Source: UBA7803 sp041608775 (GTDB taxonomy: Bacteria; Pseudomonadota; Gammaproteobacteria; Pseudomonadales; Azotimanducaceae). Taken from it: a stretch of DNA of 27,207 nucleotides. The position numbers and the translations under genes were made by a program. The notes below the pieces were generated by a model. That model saw only the letters and a program-made list of their open reading frames with translations, did not search any database and had not been told where the DNA came from. The stretch spans positions 1-27,207 of the forward strand of contig JBFISC010000015.1 in the NCBI GenBank assembly GCA_041608775.1, in the 5' to 3' direction. Shown one piece after another: positions 1 through 7,771 of the stretch. Numbering within the stretch: position 1 is the stretch's first letter; every line of letters begins with the position of its first letter.

Positions 1-48
1 GACGCCGACCGCATCGTCGTACTGCGCCGGGGGGCGGGCTCGGGCTGA
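1..48 (+). CDS. C-terminal end of a probable ABC transporter ATP-binding protein (partial)
   Basis: Frame 1 is open from the window edge to a TGA at 46-48 and encodes 15 residues, DADRIVVLRRGAGSG. The DADRIVVL-x-x-G string resembles the segment just after the H-loop in ABC ATPases, especially exporter-type half-transporters (typically ...aDrIvVLd.G). The protein would end unusually soon after this segment, because most family members continue for 20 or more residues. Only 15 residues are visible, so the assignment rests on this one motif and the rest of the gene lies outside the window. Confidence 0.4.
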   Translation, partial: DADRIVVLRRGAGSG

Positions 49-49
49 C

Positions 50-102
50 GAGAGCCCCTCGCACCCTTGACAGTTCCCGGGGTCCAGGCATCATGGGCTC
101 TC
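50..102. terminator. Inverted repeat, possible terminator after the + strand gene
   Basis: GAGAGCCC at 50-57 is the exact reverse complement of GGGCTCTC at 95-102, leaving a 37-base loop. It begins two bases after the stop codon of the leftmost gene and is followed by a pyrimidine-rich run (tcttctcttg). The loop is long for an intrinsic terminator and there is no clean T-tract, so this is a weak call. Confidence 0.22.
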
Positions 103-153
103 TTCTCTTGCGTCTTGCGCTGAAGCGGAGGCTGGTGACATCGGCAGGCCGCG

Positions 154-1110
154 CTACAAGTTCGGCGAGTTCACCATCTCGAAGGCCATCGTGGGGACGC
201 CGTTGAACTGGGTGATGCGCTCCGCTTCGATAATGGCCAGAGCTTTCTCCGCATCCCACTTGTACATGCCCACCAGCTTCCGGCCGAGACGGAAGCACGA
301 CAGCATCTGCACGTTCAGCCCCGTCACGTGGAACAACGGCACCGTGAGAATCATGGCGGGGGGGTAGGGTCGCGGTCTGGGCGGCCGGTCAGAGGCGGCT
401 CGACGGAGCGCGCCGGTGGCCTCCATGCCGACGACGGCCTGAATGATCGCTCGATGGCTCGACACGACGCCCTTGGGGTGGGCCGTGGAGCCGGAGGTGT
501 AGAGAATCGTGGCAGGGGCGTCGGGCTCGACGTCGACTTCCGGCGCGGTGGCGGCGGCGACCCGCATGAAGCTCTCCCAGCCCATCACCCCGCGGCCGCT
601 GGTGTGCTCCGTGCGCACGGCGACCACGTCGAGGTCCCGCTCGTCCAGGTAGGGACCGAGGTGTTCGAGCCGCTCGCGGTCGACGAACAGGGTGGTCAGG
701 CCGCTGTCGTCGATGGCGTAGAGCATCTCTTCGCCCGACCACCAGGCGTTCATCGCCACCGCCACGGCCCCGAGCCGGGTGATGCCCATGAAGGCGAGGA
801 TCCACTCCGGGTAGTTGCGCATGGCGATGCCGACCCGGTCGCCCTTCTCCACGCCCATGGCGGACAGCGAAGCAGCCGCCTGGTCCGCCAGCCGCCAGGC
901 GTCCGCGAAGCTGTAGCGCTCGTCCTCGTAGACGTAGAAGTCCTGGGAGCCGTAACGGCTGACGGCGTCGCGATAAAGGTTGCCGAGATTACGCGGCGCG
1001 TTGACGAACACGTTGAAGGTGGCATCGCTGCTGCGCGCCACGCCCACCTCGTAAGGCCCTCCTGGCCCGGTCAGATCGGCAACGGACTGCGGCTGGTTGA
1101 TGGCTTCCAT
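154..1110 (-). CDS. Truncated acyl-CoA synthetase / AMP-dependent ligase (N-terminal part only)
   Basis: This is the N-terminal domain of an ANL-superfamily acid:CoA ligase, which activates carboxylic acids as acyl-adenylates. The phosphate-binding A3 motif is at residues 202-213 (TILYTSGSTAHPKGVV, with Ala-His where family members usually have Gly plus any residue), and PLFHVTGLN follows near 258-266. The frame ends at residue 318, where family members run to about 500-560. The A5, A7, A8 and A10 motifs and the whole C-terminal lid domain are absent. Just past the TAG, another frame reads ARPADVTSLR, like the family's D-x-SSLR segment, so a one-base frameshift is likely, with further sequence deleted beyond it. 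The ATG has a GAGGAC Shine-Dalgarno 5 nt upstream. The gene lies 39 nt downstream of a phasin and is probably cotranscribed with it. A pseudogene is more likely than a working enzyme. Confidence 0.8.
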   Translation of the reverse strand: MEAINQPQSVADLTGPGGPYEVGVARSSDATFNVFVNAPRNLGNLYRDAVSRYGSQDFYVYEDERYSFADAWRLADQAAASLSAMGVEKGDRVGIAMRNYPEWILAFMGITRLGAVAVAMNAWWSGEEMLYAIDDSGLTTLFVDRERLEHLGPYLDERDLDVVAVRTEHTSGRGVMGWESFMRVAAATAPEVDVEPDAPATILYTSGSTAHPKGVVSSHRAIIQAVVGMEATGALRRAASDRPPRPRPYPPAMILTVPLFHVTGLNVQMLSCFRLGRKLVGMYKWDAEKALAIIEAERITQFNGVPTMAFEMVNSPNL

Positions 1111-1149
1111 GATGTCCTCGTGACCAATGTGGAATCAGGCACGGGCGCG

Positions 1150-1623
1150 TTAGTCTTCCTTGTCACGCTGCCGGTCGAAGAACGTCCGGATGTTCTCCTC
1201 TATGCGCTGACGCATGATCTCGTAGGCCTTTCCCTGGGACTCCCTGGTGATCTCAGCCATTTCCCGCATGTTCTCGAGCGCGTGCTCGAAACCCTGACGA
1301 GCGAGCTCCGCCTGCTGCTCGGGTGTCTGCGGGTGACCGCTGGTCGCATCCTGCATAGCCTGCTGCCACTGGCTCATGGACTCGCGGAAGATCTCAGCCT
1401 GCTTTTCGGCCAGCCGTGTCCAGCCGGACATCACCGCCTCGTTGGCCTCACGCAGAGCTTCGATGTTGCGGCGCTCGTTTTCCATCAGCTTGCCCGGATC
1501 GATGCCGGGCATACGGAACTGCTCGAGCATCCGCCCGAGATCGAAGCCCGGAATTCCGAACGGGTTCTGGGCGCTGCTTTGCGTCTGGCCGGATCTGTCT
1601 TCGCCTGACTTGTCTTTGGCCAC
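1150..1623 (-). CDS. Phasin family protein
   Basis: The protein has 157 residues, is highly charged and helical, and has no signal peptide or membrane segment. The run LMENERRNIEALREANEAVM near residues 46-65, followed by a Gln/Glu-rich amphipathic helix (EKQAEIFRESMSQWQQAM), is characteristic of phasins, which coat polyhydroxyalkanoate granules. The N-terminal Gly/Pro-rich stretch with MLEQFRMPGIDPGKLM is also typical of the proteobacterial group. The start is GTG, preceded by a purine-rich GGGGGGAAG. A truncated acyl-CoA ligase follows 39 nt downstream on the same strand. No PHA synthase is in the window, so a role in PHA storage is inferred from the family alone. Confidence 0.82.
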   Translation of the reverse strand: MAKDKSGEDRSGQTQSSAQNPFGIPGFDLGRMLEQFRMPGIDPGKLMENERRNIEALREANEAVMSGWTRLAEKQAEIFRESMSQWQQAMQDATSGHPQTPEQQAELARQGFEHALENMREMAEITRESQGKAYEIMRQRIEENIRTFFDRQRDKED

Positions 1624-1654
1624 GGTCTTCCCCCCTGAAGCGTAGCGAGCCCTG

Positions 1655-1682
1655 AGGGTAACACTCCCGACGCTTCCTGCAA
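1655..1682 (-). promoter_or_regulatory. Candidate sigma-70 promoter for the phasin gene
   Basis: Reading the minus strand, TTGCAG (1682-1677) is followed after 16 bases by TACCCT (1660-1655), about 30 bases upstream of the phasin GTG. The -10 box is a poor match, as is common in GC-rich genomes. Inferred from spacing and position only. Confidence 0.28.
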
Positions 1683-1745
1683 CGGATTTCGGGGGTTTCG
1701 GGCTCTCCGGCCACCTCGCCGCCGGGTTAGCATAGGTGGCGGGGG

Positions 1746-3233
1746 ATGTTCATGCACTGGCTCGATCTCATCATCATTCTTGGCTACCTGGCAGCCATCG
1801 TGGCCATGGGGCTCGTGCTCAGCCGCCGGGTGCACGATGCCCGCGATTACTTCCTCGCCGGCCGATCCCTAACCTGGTGGATCATCGGGCTGTCCATCAT
1901 CGGCACCAACGTCAGCGCCGAGGGGTACGTGGGTGCGGCGGGCGGGGCGTATCAGGTCGGCATCGCTCAGGCCAACTTCGAGTGGATCGGGGCGATCCCG
2001 GCGATGATCCTGGCGTCGCTGGTGTTCATCCCCCTGTATTGGCGTTCCGGCGTCTACTCCATTCCCGAATACCTGGGCGCCCGCTACAACCAGACTGTGC
2101 GGCTGCTCGCGGCGGGCATCGCCAGCGTGTTTGCGCTGTTCGCCATCGGCGTGTCGCTGTGGGCCATCGCGCTGACCCTGCAGACCTATCTCGAGTGGCC
2201 GATCTGGGTCGGCATCGTCGTCACCGGGACCGTCGTCGGGCTCTACAGCATCTCCGGCGGGCTGGCCGCCGTCGCGTTCACCGATGCCCTGCAGGTGGTG
2301 ATCATGTTCATCGGCGGCGTTGCCATCGTTGCCCTCGGCATCAGTCAGGCGGGTGGCATGGGGGAGTTTTCCGAAACCCTGGTGGCCGAGAATCCGACCC
2401 ACCTGCAGGCATTTCTGCCGGCGGATCACGACAACTTCCCCTGGCCGGGCGTGGTGCTGGGGCTCGCCATCGTGCTGTCGCCGGCCTACTGGTGCGGCAG
2501 CCAGGTCATCCTCCAGCGCACCCTGGGCGCCCGCAGCCAGTGGGACGCCAGCGCGTCGATGATGTTCGCCGCCTTCGCCAAGACCCTGGTGCCGCTGCTG
2601 ATCGTGTTTCCCGGACTGCTGGCGCTGGTGATGCACGCGCGCATCGAGTATCCGGACATGGCGTTGCCCTGGGTGGTGAAGAACCTGCTGCCGCCGGGAC
2701 TGTCCGGGCTCATGTTCATAGCGCTGATCGCGGCGCTGCAGTCGTCCATCGACTCCGGCATCAACTCCACCGCGCTGATGATTACCCGGGACATCCGCGC
2801 CGTGCTCCGGGGCCGACCCGGCGACGAGCATGGAGACCTGGTGCTCGGGCGCTGGTTGACCCTGGTGATCCTGCTGCTGGCCATGGCATTTGCCCCTTAC
2901 ATTGGTGAGCTGGGCGGGATCTACAATGCCATCCAGACCCTGCTGTCTCTGTTCCAGGGTCCGCTGCTGGCGCTGCTGGTGCTCGGCGCGCTGACCCGGC
3001 ATGCGACCCCGCTGGCAGGTCTCGTGGCGCTGGCAAGCGGCGTGCCGCTGGCGGGAATGCTGCTGTTCTTCGGCCTCAACATGCTGTACGTGGCGTTTCT
3101 GACCTTCTGCTACGCGCTGGTGGTGATCTGGCTGGCCAGCTACCGCTCCCGGGCGCTCGATCCCGCGGAGCTGGAGCGGCTGGTTTACCGCTGGCGCCGG
3201 CCAGCGGCCGTGGAGGTGGCGGATCGTGCTTGA
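1746..3233 (+). CDS. Sodium:solute symporter (SSS family), probable galactoside/galactose transporter
   Basis: A 495-residue, very hydrophobic inner-membrane protein with about 13 predicted helices. The early R-x-x-x-D-Y-F-L-A-G-R-S-L-x-W-W segment (residues 25-45) and the following helix (IIGLSIIGTNVSAEGYVG) are hallmarks of the SSS family, which includes bacterial Na+/galactose symporters of the vSGLT type. The helix with QSSIDSGINSTALM near residues 332-345 corresponds to the conserved Na+-site region of TM8. It leads a + strand run with a small membrane protein and an alpha-galactosidase, and galK, galT and a beta-galactosidase are close by, so a galactose-containing solute is the natural guess. 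ATG at 1752 is an alternative start with better spacing from the GGGGG run at 1741-1745. Confidence 0.85.
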   Translation: MFMHWLDLIIILGYLAAIVAMGLVLSRRVHDARDYFLAGRSLTWWIIGLSIIGTNVSAEGYVGAAGGAYQVGIAQANFEWIGAIPAMILASLVFIPLYWRSGVYSIPEYLGARYNQTVRLLAAGIASVFALFAIGVSLWAIALTLQTYLEWPIWVGIVVTGTVVGLYSISGGLAAVAFTDALQVVIMFIGGVAIVALGISQAGGMGEFSETLVAENPTHLQAFLPADHDNFPWPGVVLGLAIVLSPAYWCGSQVILQRTLGARSQWDASASMMFAAFAKTLVPLLIVFPGLLALVMHARIEYPDMALPWVVKNLLPPGLSGLMFIALIAALQSSIDSGINSTALMITRDIRAVLRGRPGDEHGDLVLGRWLTLVILLLAMAFAPYIGELGGIYNAIQTLLSLFQGPLLALLVLGALTRHATPLAGLVALASGVPLAGMLLFFGLNMLYVAFLTFCYALVVIWLASYRSRALDPAELERLVYRWRRPAAVEVADRA

Positions 3234-3423
3234 GGCGCTGCCGGTATGGCCGGCGTATCTGTTCACCGTGGTGCTGTTTCTCGGTCTCGGCGCCGGCAGC
3301 CTGCTGGTGCCCCGTGAGCAGGTGCTCGAAGATGCGCCGGACCGTTCCGCGTGGCGCGACATCCGCTGGTGGTCGGTCGCGCTGATCGGCGTTCAGCTGG
3401 CGCTGTACTGGGTGTTCAGCTGA
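3226..3423 (+). CDS. Small two-helix membrane protein coupled to the SSS symporter
   Basis: A 65-residue protein starting at GTG and overlapping the last 8 bases of the symporter gene, which implies translational coupling. Two hydrophobic segments are visible, about residues 8-27 (YLFTVVLFLGLGAGSLLV) and 47-64 (WWSVALIGVQLALYWVF). They are joined by a charged linker containing PREQVLEDAPDRSAWRDIRWW. I do not recognise a named family. Some SSS transporters are encoded next to a small membrane partner (YhdT beside PanF is the known example), so an accessory subunit of the symporter is a reasonable inference. The alpha-galactosidase starts 16 bases downstream. Confidence 0.68.
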   Translation: MLEALPVWPAYLFTVVLFLGLGAGSLLVPREQVLEDAPDRSAWRDIRWWSVALIGVQLALYWVFS

Positions 3424-3439
3424 TCGTGCGGGTGAGTCC

Positions 3440-5545
3440 ATGACGACGACGGGCCCGATGGCAGGCGATGGGACCGCGCTGTGGCGGCTTGCGGCCGGCG
3501 ACAGCGAGCTTTGCCTGGTGGCCGGCAGGGCCCAGCCGCCCACCCTGGTGCACATCGGCGAGCGGCTGGGCGACGCTCTGTCCCCCGTTGCTTTCGTCGA
3601 CAACGCCAGAGCCGGCAGCCTCATCGATGTGCCCCAGGCCGCGCCGCTTTGGCCGGACCCGGCCCGGGGCTGGACGGGGCCGCCGGCCTGTCCCGAAGCG
3701 GACCCGTCGGTGCCCTGGGAGTGGCAGACGCCGGCAGCCGATGCGATCGGGGTGACCGTGGGCTACCGGCAGGGCGGGCGCCGACTCGGCTGCCGGGTTC
3801 AGCAAGCCGGGGATGGGGTGTTCGAACTGCGCCTCGAAGCCGCCGGCTTCGGCGCCGGGCACCTGAGCTACACGCTGCCGCTGCCGCCTCAGGCCGGCGA
3901 GGTGCTGGGGTTCACCGGGCGCTGGGCCGGAGAGCTGCAGCCGGAACGCGGCCCGCTTGCCGGCGGCTGGTACCGGTCGAGTCATGCCGGATCGCGGACG
4001 GCGCACGATGCGTTTCCGGGAATCGTGGTCGGTTCGACCGGCTTCGGTGAGGACGGCGGCGAGGTTCTCGGCGTTCATCTGGCCTGGTCCGGCAACTACG
4101 AGATGCGCGTGGTGAGGACCCGCGAGGGCCGGTTCATGCTCCAGATCGTGCTGGCGGCGGCGGAGCTGGCCGGCGTCGGCACCGACGAGGTAGTGGCGCC
4201 ATCCGTGTACTTCGCCTGGTCTGACAAAGGACTCAACGGCATTCGCGTTCGCTTTCAGGATGCCGCCCGCGCACTGCGGCGGGAACGCGGCAGCGCCGGC
4301 GTCGCCCGGGTACAGCTCAATACCTGGGAAGGCGTGTACTTCGATCACGACCAGGCCAGGCTTCAGGCCATGGCGTCCGCCGCGGCCCGGCTCGGCGTGG
4401 AGCGCTTCGTCCTCGACGACGGCTGGTTCGGCCGCCGCAGCGACGACACCCGCGGGCTCGGCGACTGGTCGCCGCGCACCGACGTCTACCCGGAAGGCCT
4501 GGGGCCGCTGATCGAGCACGTGAACGGCGAAGGCATGGAGTTCGGGCTGTGGGTGGAACCGGAGATGGCGAGCGTCGACAGCGCGCTGTACCAGTCGCAC
4601 CCGGAGTGGATCGTGGGCGCAGCGGATCAGCCCCTGGGCCGGCATCAGCTGGCGCTGGATCTGACGCGGCCCGCGTGCTTCGAGCACCTGCGCCGTGCGC
4701 TTGCCGGGCTGGTGGCGGATGAACGGATCGCGTCGCTGAAGTGGGATATGAATCGCGACGTTCCGCAGGCGGCGGGATTGGCGCTGGCGCCGGCCGCGAC
4801 GGCGCTGATTCAGGCCGTCCGCGAGGCCCGCCCGGGTCTGGAGGTGGAAGCCTGTGCGTCCGGCGGCGGTCGCGCCGACTGGAGCGCGCTGGCGTGGTGC
4901 AACCGGGTCTGGGTCTCTGACGCCCACGATCCCGACGTGCGCCTGCCGATGATGGCCGCTTACGGTCTGTTTGCGCCGCCGGAAGTCATGGGCAGCCACG
5001 TCGGACCGCGCACCAGCCACCAGACCGGGCGGCGCTGGAGTCTGCATGCCCGGGCGGCCATGGCCGTTCTCGGCTCGTTCGGTCTGGAGCTCGACCCGCT
5101 GACTCTCAGCGAGGCCGAGCTGGACACCCTGCGCGACTACGTGTCGCTGCACCGCAAGCACCGCGGCTGGCTCCACGACGGACACCTCCTGGTGCTCCCG
5201 CATCCGGACCCGGCGCTGCTGGCGGTGGGCGTGTTCGGCCGCGCCAGGGATCGGGCGCTGCTGTGCCTGCTGTTGCGCGGCCCCAGAGCGGACGCGGTGC
5301 CTGCCCCGCTGCGAATCCGGCATCTCCAGGGCGCCCTGAGCGTGCGCGCGCCCATGCGGGACCCGGGCATCGACATCGCGGCACCGCGGCAGCCCGCCTG
5401 GGTTCGCGGCACCGCCCTCAATGTCTCCGCCCGGATGCTGGCGGGCGCGGGTCTGGCGCTGCCGCTGCTCGCGCCCCAGCGCGCGGTGCTGGTGGAAGTC
5501 CTGCCGTCGGCGGGGGTGGCGGTTCAGACGTCGGCGTCGAGCTGA
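3440..5545 (+). CDS. Alpha-galactosidase, glycoside hydrolase family 36
   Basis: A 701-residue protein, the usual length for GH36, with an N-terminal beta-sandwich domain (about 1-285), a catalytic barrel (about 290-600) and a C-terminal beta domain. The barrel opens with LNTWEGVYFDHD and FVLDDGWFGRR. KWDMNR at 434-439 contains the nucleophile Asp436, and VWVSDAHDP near 490-498 holds the acid/base Asp (probably 494). WVEPEM and the CASGGGR segment are also family hallmarks. It hydrolyses terminal alpha-galactosyl residues (melibiose, raffinose, galactosylglycerol type). There is no signal peptide, so the substrate is cut in the cytoplasm after uptake. It follows the symporter and the small membrane gene in a likely operon, and its last 22 bases overlap the convergent galT. 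Confidence 0.93.
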   Translation: MTTTGPMAGDGTALWRLAAGDSELCLVAGRAQPPTLVHIGERLGDALSPVAFVDNARAGSLIDVPQAAPLWPDPARGWTGPPACPEADPSVPWEWQTPAADAIGVTVGYRQGGRRLGCRVQQAGDGVFELRLEAAGFGAGHLSYTLPLPPQAGEVLGFTGRWAGELQPERGPLAGGWYRSSHAGSRTAHDAFPGIVVGSTGFGEDGGEVLGVHLAWSGNYEMRVVRTREGRFMLQIVLAAAELAGVGTDEVVAPSVYFAWSDKGLNGIRVRFQDAARALRRERGSAGVARVQLNTWEGVYFDHDQARLQAMASAAARLGVERFVLDDGWFGRRSDDTRGLGDWSPRTDVYPEGLGPLIEHVNGEGMEFGLWVEPEMASVDSALYQSHPEWIVGAADQPLGRHQLALDLTRPACFEHLRRALAGLVADERIASLKWDMNRDVPQAAGLALAPAATALIQAVREARPGLEVEACASGGGRADWSALAWCNRVWVSDAHDPDVRLPMMAAYGLFAPPEVMGSHVGPRTSHQTGRRWSLHARAAMAVLGSFGLELDPLTLSEAELDTLRDYVSLHRKHRGWLHDGHLLVLPHPDPALLAVGVFGRARDRALLCLLLRGPRADAVPAPLRIRHLQGALSVRAPMRDPGIDIAAPRQPAWVRGTALNVSARMLAGAGLALPLLAPQRAVLVEVLPSAGVAVQTSASS

Positions 5546-6519
5546 GCGCGCAGGCGTGCCGCGGCCTGTTCGGGGGTGAGGTCGCGCTGGGCCTCCGCCA
5601 GCATCTCGTAGCCCACCATGAACTTGCGCACGCTGGCTGAGCGCAGCAGCGGCGGGTAGACGTGGGCGTGGAGCTGCCAGTGCTCCCCGTGCCCGCGGCC
5701 GCGGCCGTGCCAGCCCATCGAGTAGGGCATGGGCACGCCGAACAGCGCGTCGTAAGCCGACAGCACTCGCTGCAGCAGGGCGGCCAGATCGCTCTGGGCG
5801 GCCGGCGTGATGGCGTCGAATCCCGGCAGGCGCCGGCGGGGCAGCAGCAGGGTTTCGAAAGGCCACGCGGCCCAGTACGGCACCACGGCGAGCCAGCAGG
5901 CGTTGCTCGCCACCACCCGGTCGCCGAGGCGCAGCTCCTGGTTCGCGTAATCGAGCAGCAGCGGGGCCCCGTGGCTGGCGAGGTGGGCCGCCTGGGTCCG
6001 CTCCTCGATGGCCGGCAGGGTCGGCAGGTGGGCGCTGGCCCAGATCTGCCCGTGCGGATGATCGCTGGAGCAGCCCATCATCCGTCCTTTGTTCTCGAAG
6101 ATCTGCACCCAGTCGTGGTCCCGGGACAGGGCCGCGTGCTCGTCGACCCAGCAGGCGACCACGGCGTCCAGGCCGCCTTCGGGCAGAGTGGCCAGGGTCA
6201 GATCGTGGCGCGGGTGGTAGCACAGCACCCGACAGCGGCCGGTCACCGGCTCGCTGTGGAGCAGGCCATCGGAGCGGGCGGCGGCGACGCTGCTGCCCAG
6301 GGCGGGAAAGTCGTTGTCGAACACCAGCACTCCGGTGTAGTGCGCATTGACGGCGCCGCCGGCGCGGACGGCGCCCGGGCAGAGGTAGCAGTCGTCGGCC
6401 TTGGTCGGGAGCGAAGCCGGCCGGGCGGGATCCCGTTCGCCCTGCCAGGGACGCTGAACCCGTTCCGGCGAAACGATCACCCAGCGATCGCTCAGCGGGT
6501 CGAAACGGCGCTCAGCCAT
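5524..6519 (-). CDS. galT: Galactose-1-phosphate uridylyltransferase
   Basis: Exchanges UMP between UDP-glucose and galactose-1-phosphate in the Leloir pathway. The active-site string SSDHPHGQIWA is at residues 151-161, with the uridylylated His at 156. The zinc-type CYLCPG is at 44-49, YHPRHD is near 101-106, and a C-terminal HWQLHAHVYPP is present. With the start at ATG 6519 (MAERRFDPLS) the protein has 331 residues, close to the usual size. An in-frame ATG 30 bases upstream is possible but less likely. The ATG overlaps the galK stop in ATGGCTGA, so galT is translationally coupled to galK. The 3' end overlaps the convergent alpha-galactosidase gene. Confidence 0.95.
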   Translation of the reverse strand: MAERRFDPLSDRWVIVSPERVQRPWQGERDPARPASLPTKADDCYLCPGAVRAGGAVNAHYTGVLVFDNDFPALGSSVAAARSDGLLHSEPVTGRCRVLCYHPRHDLTLATLPEGGLDAVVACWVDEHAALSRDHDWVQIFENKGRMMGCSSDHPHGQIWASAHLPTLPAIEERTQAAHLASHGAPLLLDYANQELRLGDRVVASNACWLAVVPYWAAWPFETLLLPRRRLPGFDAITPAAQSDLAALLQRVLSAYDALFGVPMPYSMGWHGRGRGHGEHWQLHAHVYPPLLRSASVRKFMVGYEMLAEAQRDLTPEQAAARLRAQLDADV

Positions 6520-7669
6520 GGACCCGCGCTCCGCCGTGCGAACGGGCAACGAAAATCCGGGGCGTGGTGCCGAAGCGTTGCCGGTGCGCGGACGCGGCGG
6601 CGCTGGAGCCGGCGTCTACCTGGTCCGGCGCCATCGCGGCAACCACGGCGCCGCCGAAGCCGGCGCCCGTCATGCGGGCGCCGTAGCATCCGGGCTGGCT
6701 GCGAAACGTCTCCGCGAGCGCGTCCAGCTCCGTGCAGCTCACCTCGTAGTCGTCGCGCAGCGACGCGTGGCTGGCGTTCAGCAGCGCGCCGAAGCCCTTC
6801 AGGTCACCCCGGCCGAGCGCCGTGCAGGCATCGTTCACCCGCCGCTGCTCGCTGGCCACATGGCGCGCCCGCCGAGCGAGGGTCCGGTCCGCGAGCGACG
6901 GCCGCGCCGGCAGAGTGACGGCCAGCGTGGCTGGATCCAGGGCGAGTGCCTGGGCTACCCGGTCGAGCTCGCGGCGGCGCTCGTTGTAGGCGGACCCTGC
7001 CAGGGTGCGGGGCACGCCGCTGTCGGCGACGACGATGCTGAGCCCTGCCGGCAGGGCCACCGGCTCCGCCAGCCGGCTTGCGCAGTCGAAGCGCAGGGCC
7101 GCGCCGGCGTGACCCAGGACCACGGCGGCCTGGTCCATCAGGCCGCAGGCAACGCCCACGTACTCATGCTCGATGCGCTGGGCAGCCAGGGCGAGCGCCA
7201 GCCCTTCGGCGCGTTGCCCGCTGACCGCGCCAATGGCCAGCAGCAGCGCGACGCTGAACGACGCCGAGCTGGACAGGCCGCTGGCGGGTATGTCTCCGGC
7301 CGCGTAGAGCAGCAGGCCCTCGGGCACCCGGACCCCGTCGCCGCTCAGCACGCCGATCGCGCCGCTGACGAAGCGTCCCCAGTGACCGACCGGCTGGCCG
7401 GCCGCGGTGTCGCCCGGGCGCAGGGTCAACGGCGGCTGCCGGTTGCTGCGGGCGTGGACGCCGGCGCCGCCGCCGGGGGCCGCAGCCACCCAGGTGCCGT
7501 ACTGAATCGGCATGGGCAGCACGCTGCCGCCGCAGTAGTCGATGTGATCGCCGATCAGGTTGACCCGCCCGGGCGCGAACGCCAGCACAGGGTCGTTGGA
7601 AGCATCGGGAAACAGGCGGCGGAACGCATCCCTGATCTGGCTGGCGCCGAGCGCGGCCGGCACCGTCAC
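6512..7669 (-). CDS. galK: Galactokinase
   Basis: A 385-residue GHMP-superfamily kinase that phosphorylates galactose at C1. The N-terminal galactokinase signature is present in altered form, GRVNLIGDHIDYCGGSVLP (residues 34-52). The usual core is GEHTDYN, so Glu, Thr and Asn are replaced by Asp, Ile and Cys, while the sugar-contacting His42 and Asp44 are kept. The ATP loop PASGLSSSASF is near 128-138 and the catalytic base Asp179 is in CGLMDQ. The C-terminal GHMP motif reads GARMTGAGFGGAVVA. The start is GTG with AGGGG about 5 nt upstream. It is the first gene of a galK-galT unit and diverges from the GH42 gene across 102 bases. Confidence 0.94.
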   Translation of the reverse strand: MTVPAALGASQIRDAFRRLFPDASNDPVLAFAPGRVNLIGDHIDYCGGSVLPMPIQYGTWVAAAPGGGAGVHARSNRQPPLTLRPGDTAAGQPVGHWGRFVSGAIGVLSGDGVRVPEGLLLYAAGDIPASGLSSSASFSVALLLAIGAVSGQRAEGLALALAAQRIEHEYVGVACGLMDQAAVVLGHAGAALRFDCASRLAEPVALPAGLSIVVADSGVPRTLAGSAYNERRRELDRVAQALALDPATLAVTLPARPSLADRTLARRARHVASEQRRVNDACTALGRGDLKGFGALLNASHASLRDDYEVSCTELDALAETFRSQPGCYGARMTGAGFGGAVVAAMAPDQVDAGSSAAASAHRQRFGTTPRIFVARSHGGARVHG

Positions 7670-7771
7670 GATCGCCCCTGCGGCAGCGGGTCTTTCATGC
7701 CCGCTATCTTGCCACCGGCGGGCGCCGGCGACGATGCTATGCTCGGGTGCTGCCGTTGATCAGGGATCGCC
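7670..7771. promoter_or_regulatory. Divergent intergenic region between galK and the GH42 gene
   Basis: These 102 bases must hold the promoters for galK-galT (leftward) and the beta-galactosidase (rightward). A TATGCT hexamer at 7738-7743 could serve as a rightward -10 box, but the nearest -35-like TTGCCA (7709-7714) is 23 bases away, which is too far. A GC palindrome-like stretch (ccggcgggcgccggcg) sits in the middle and could bind a regulator. No regulator gene is adjacent. Confidence 0.3.

Noticed and set aside
3416..6223. A 935-codon open frame on the minus strand covering the alpha-galactosidase and the start of galT
   Set aside because: It runs antisense to a clear GH36 gene and in another phase to galT. 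Its translation is Arg/Pro/Gly/Gln-rich low-complexity sequence typical of GC-rich shadow frames.
7666..7698. Ten-codon leader-like frame (MKDPLPQGRS) ending on the galK GTG start
   Set aside because: It has no Shine-Dalgarno and no attenuator-like hairpins or runs of a regulatory codon, so chance is the simpler explanation.
7709..7743. TTGCCA ... TATGCT as a promoter for the GH42 gene
   Set aside because: The spacer is 23 bases, well outside the usual 16-18. The region is reported only as a general regulatory interval.
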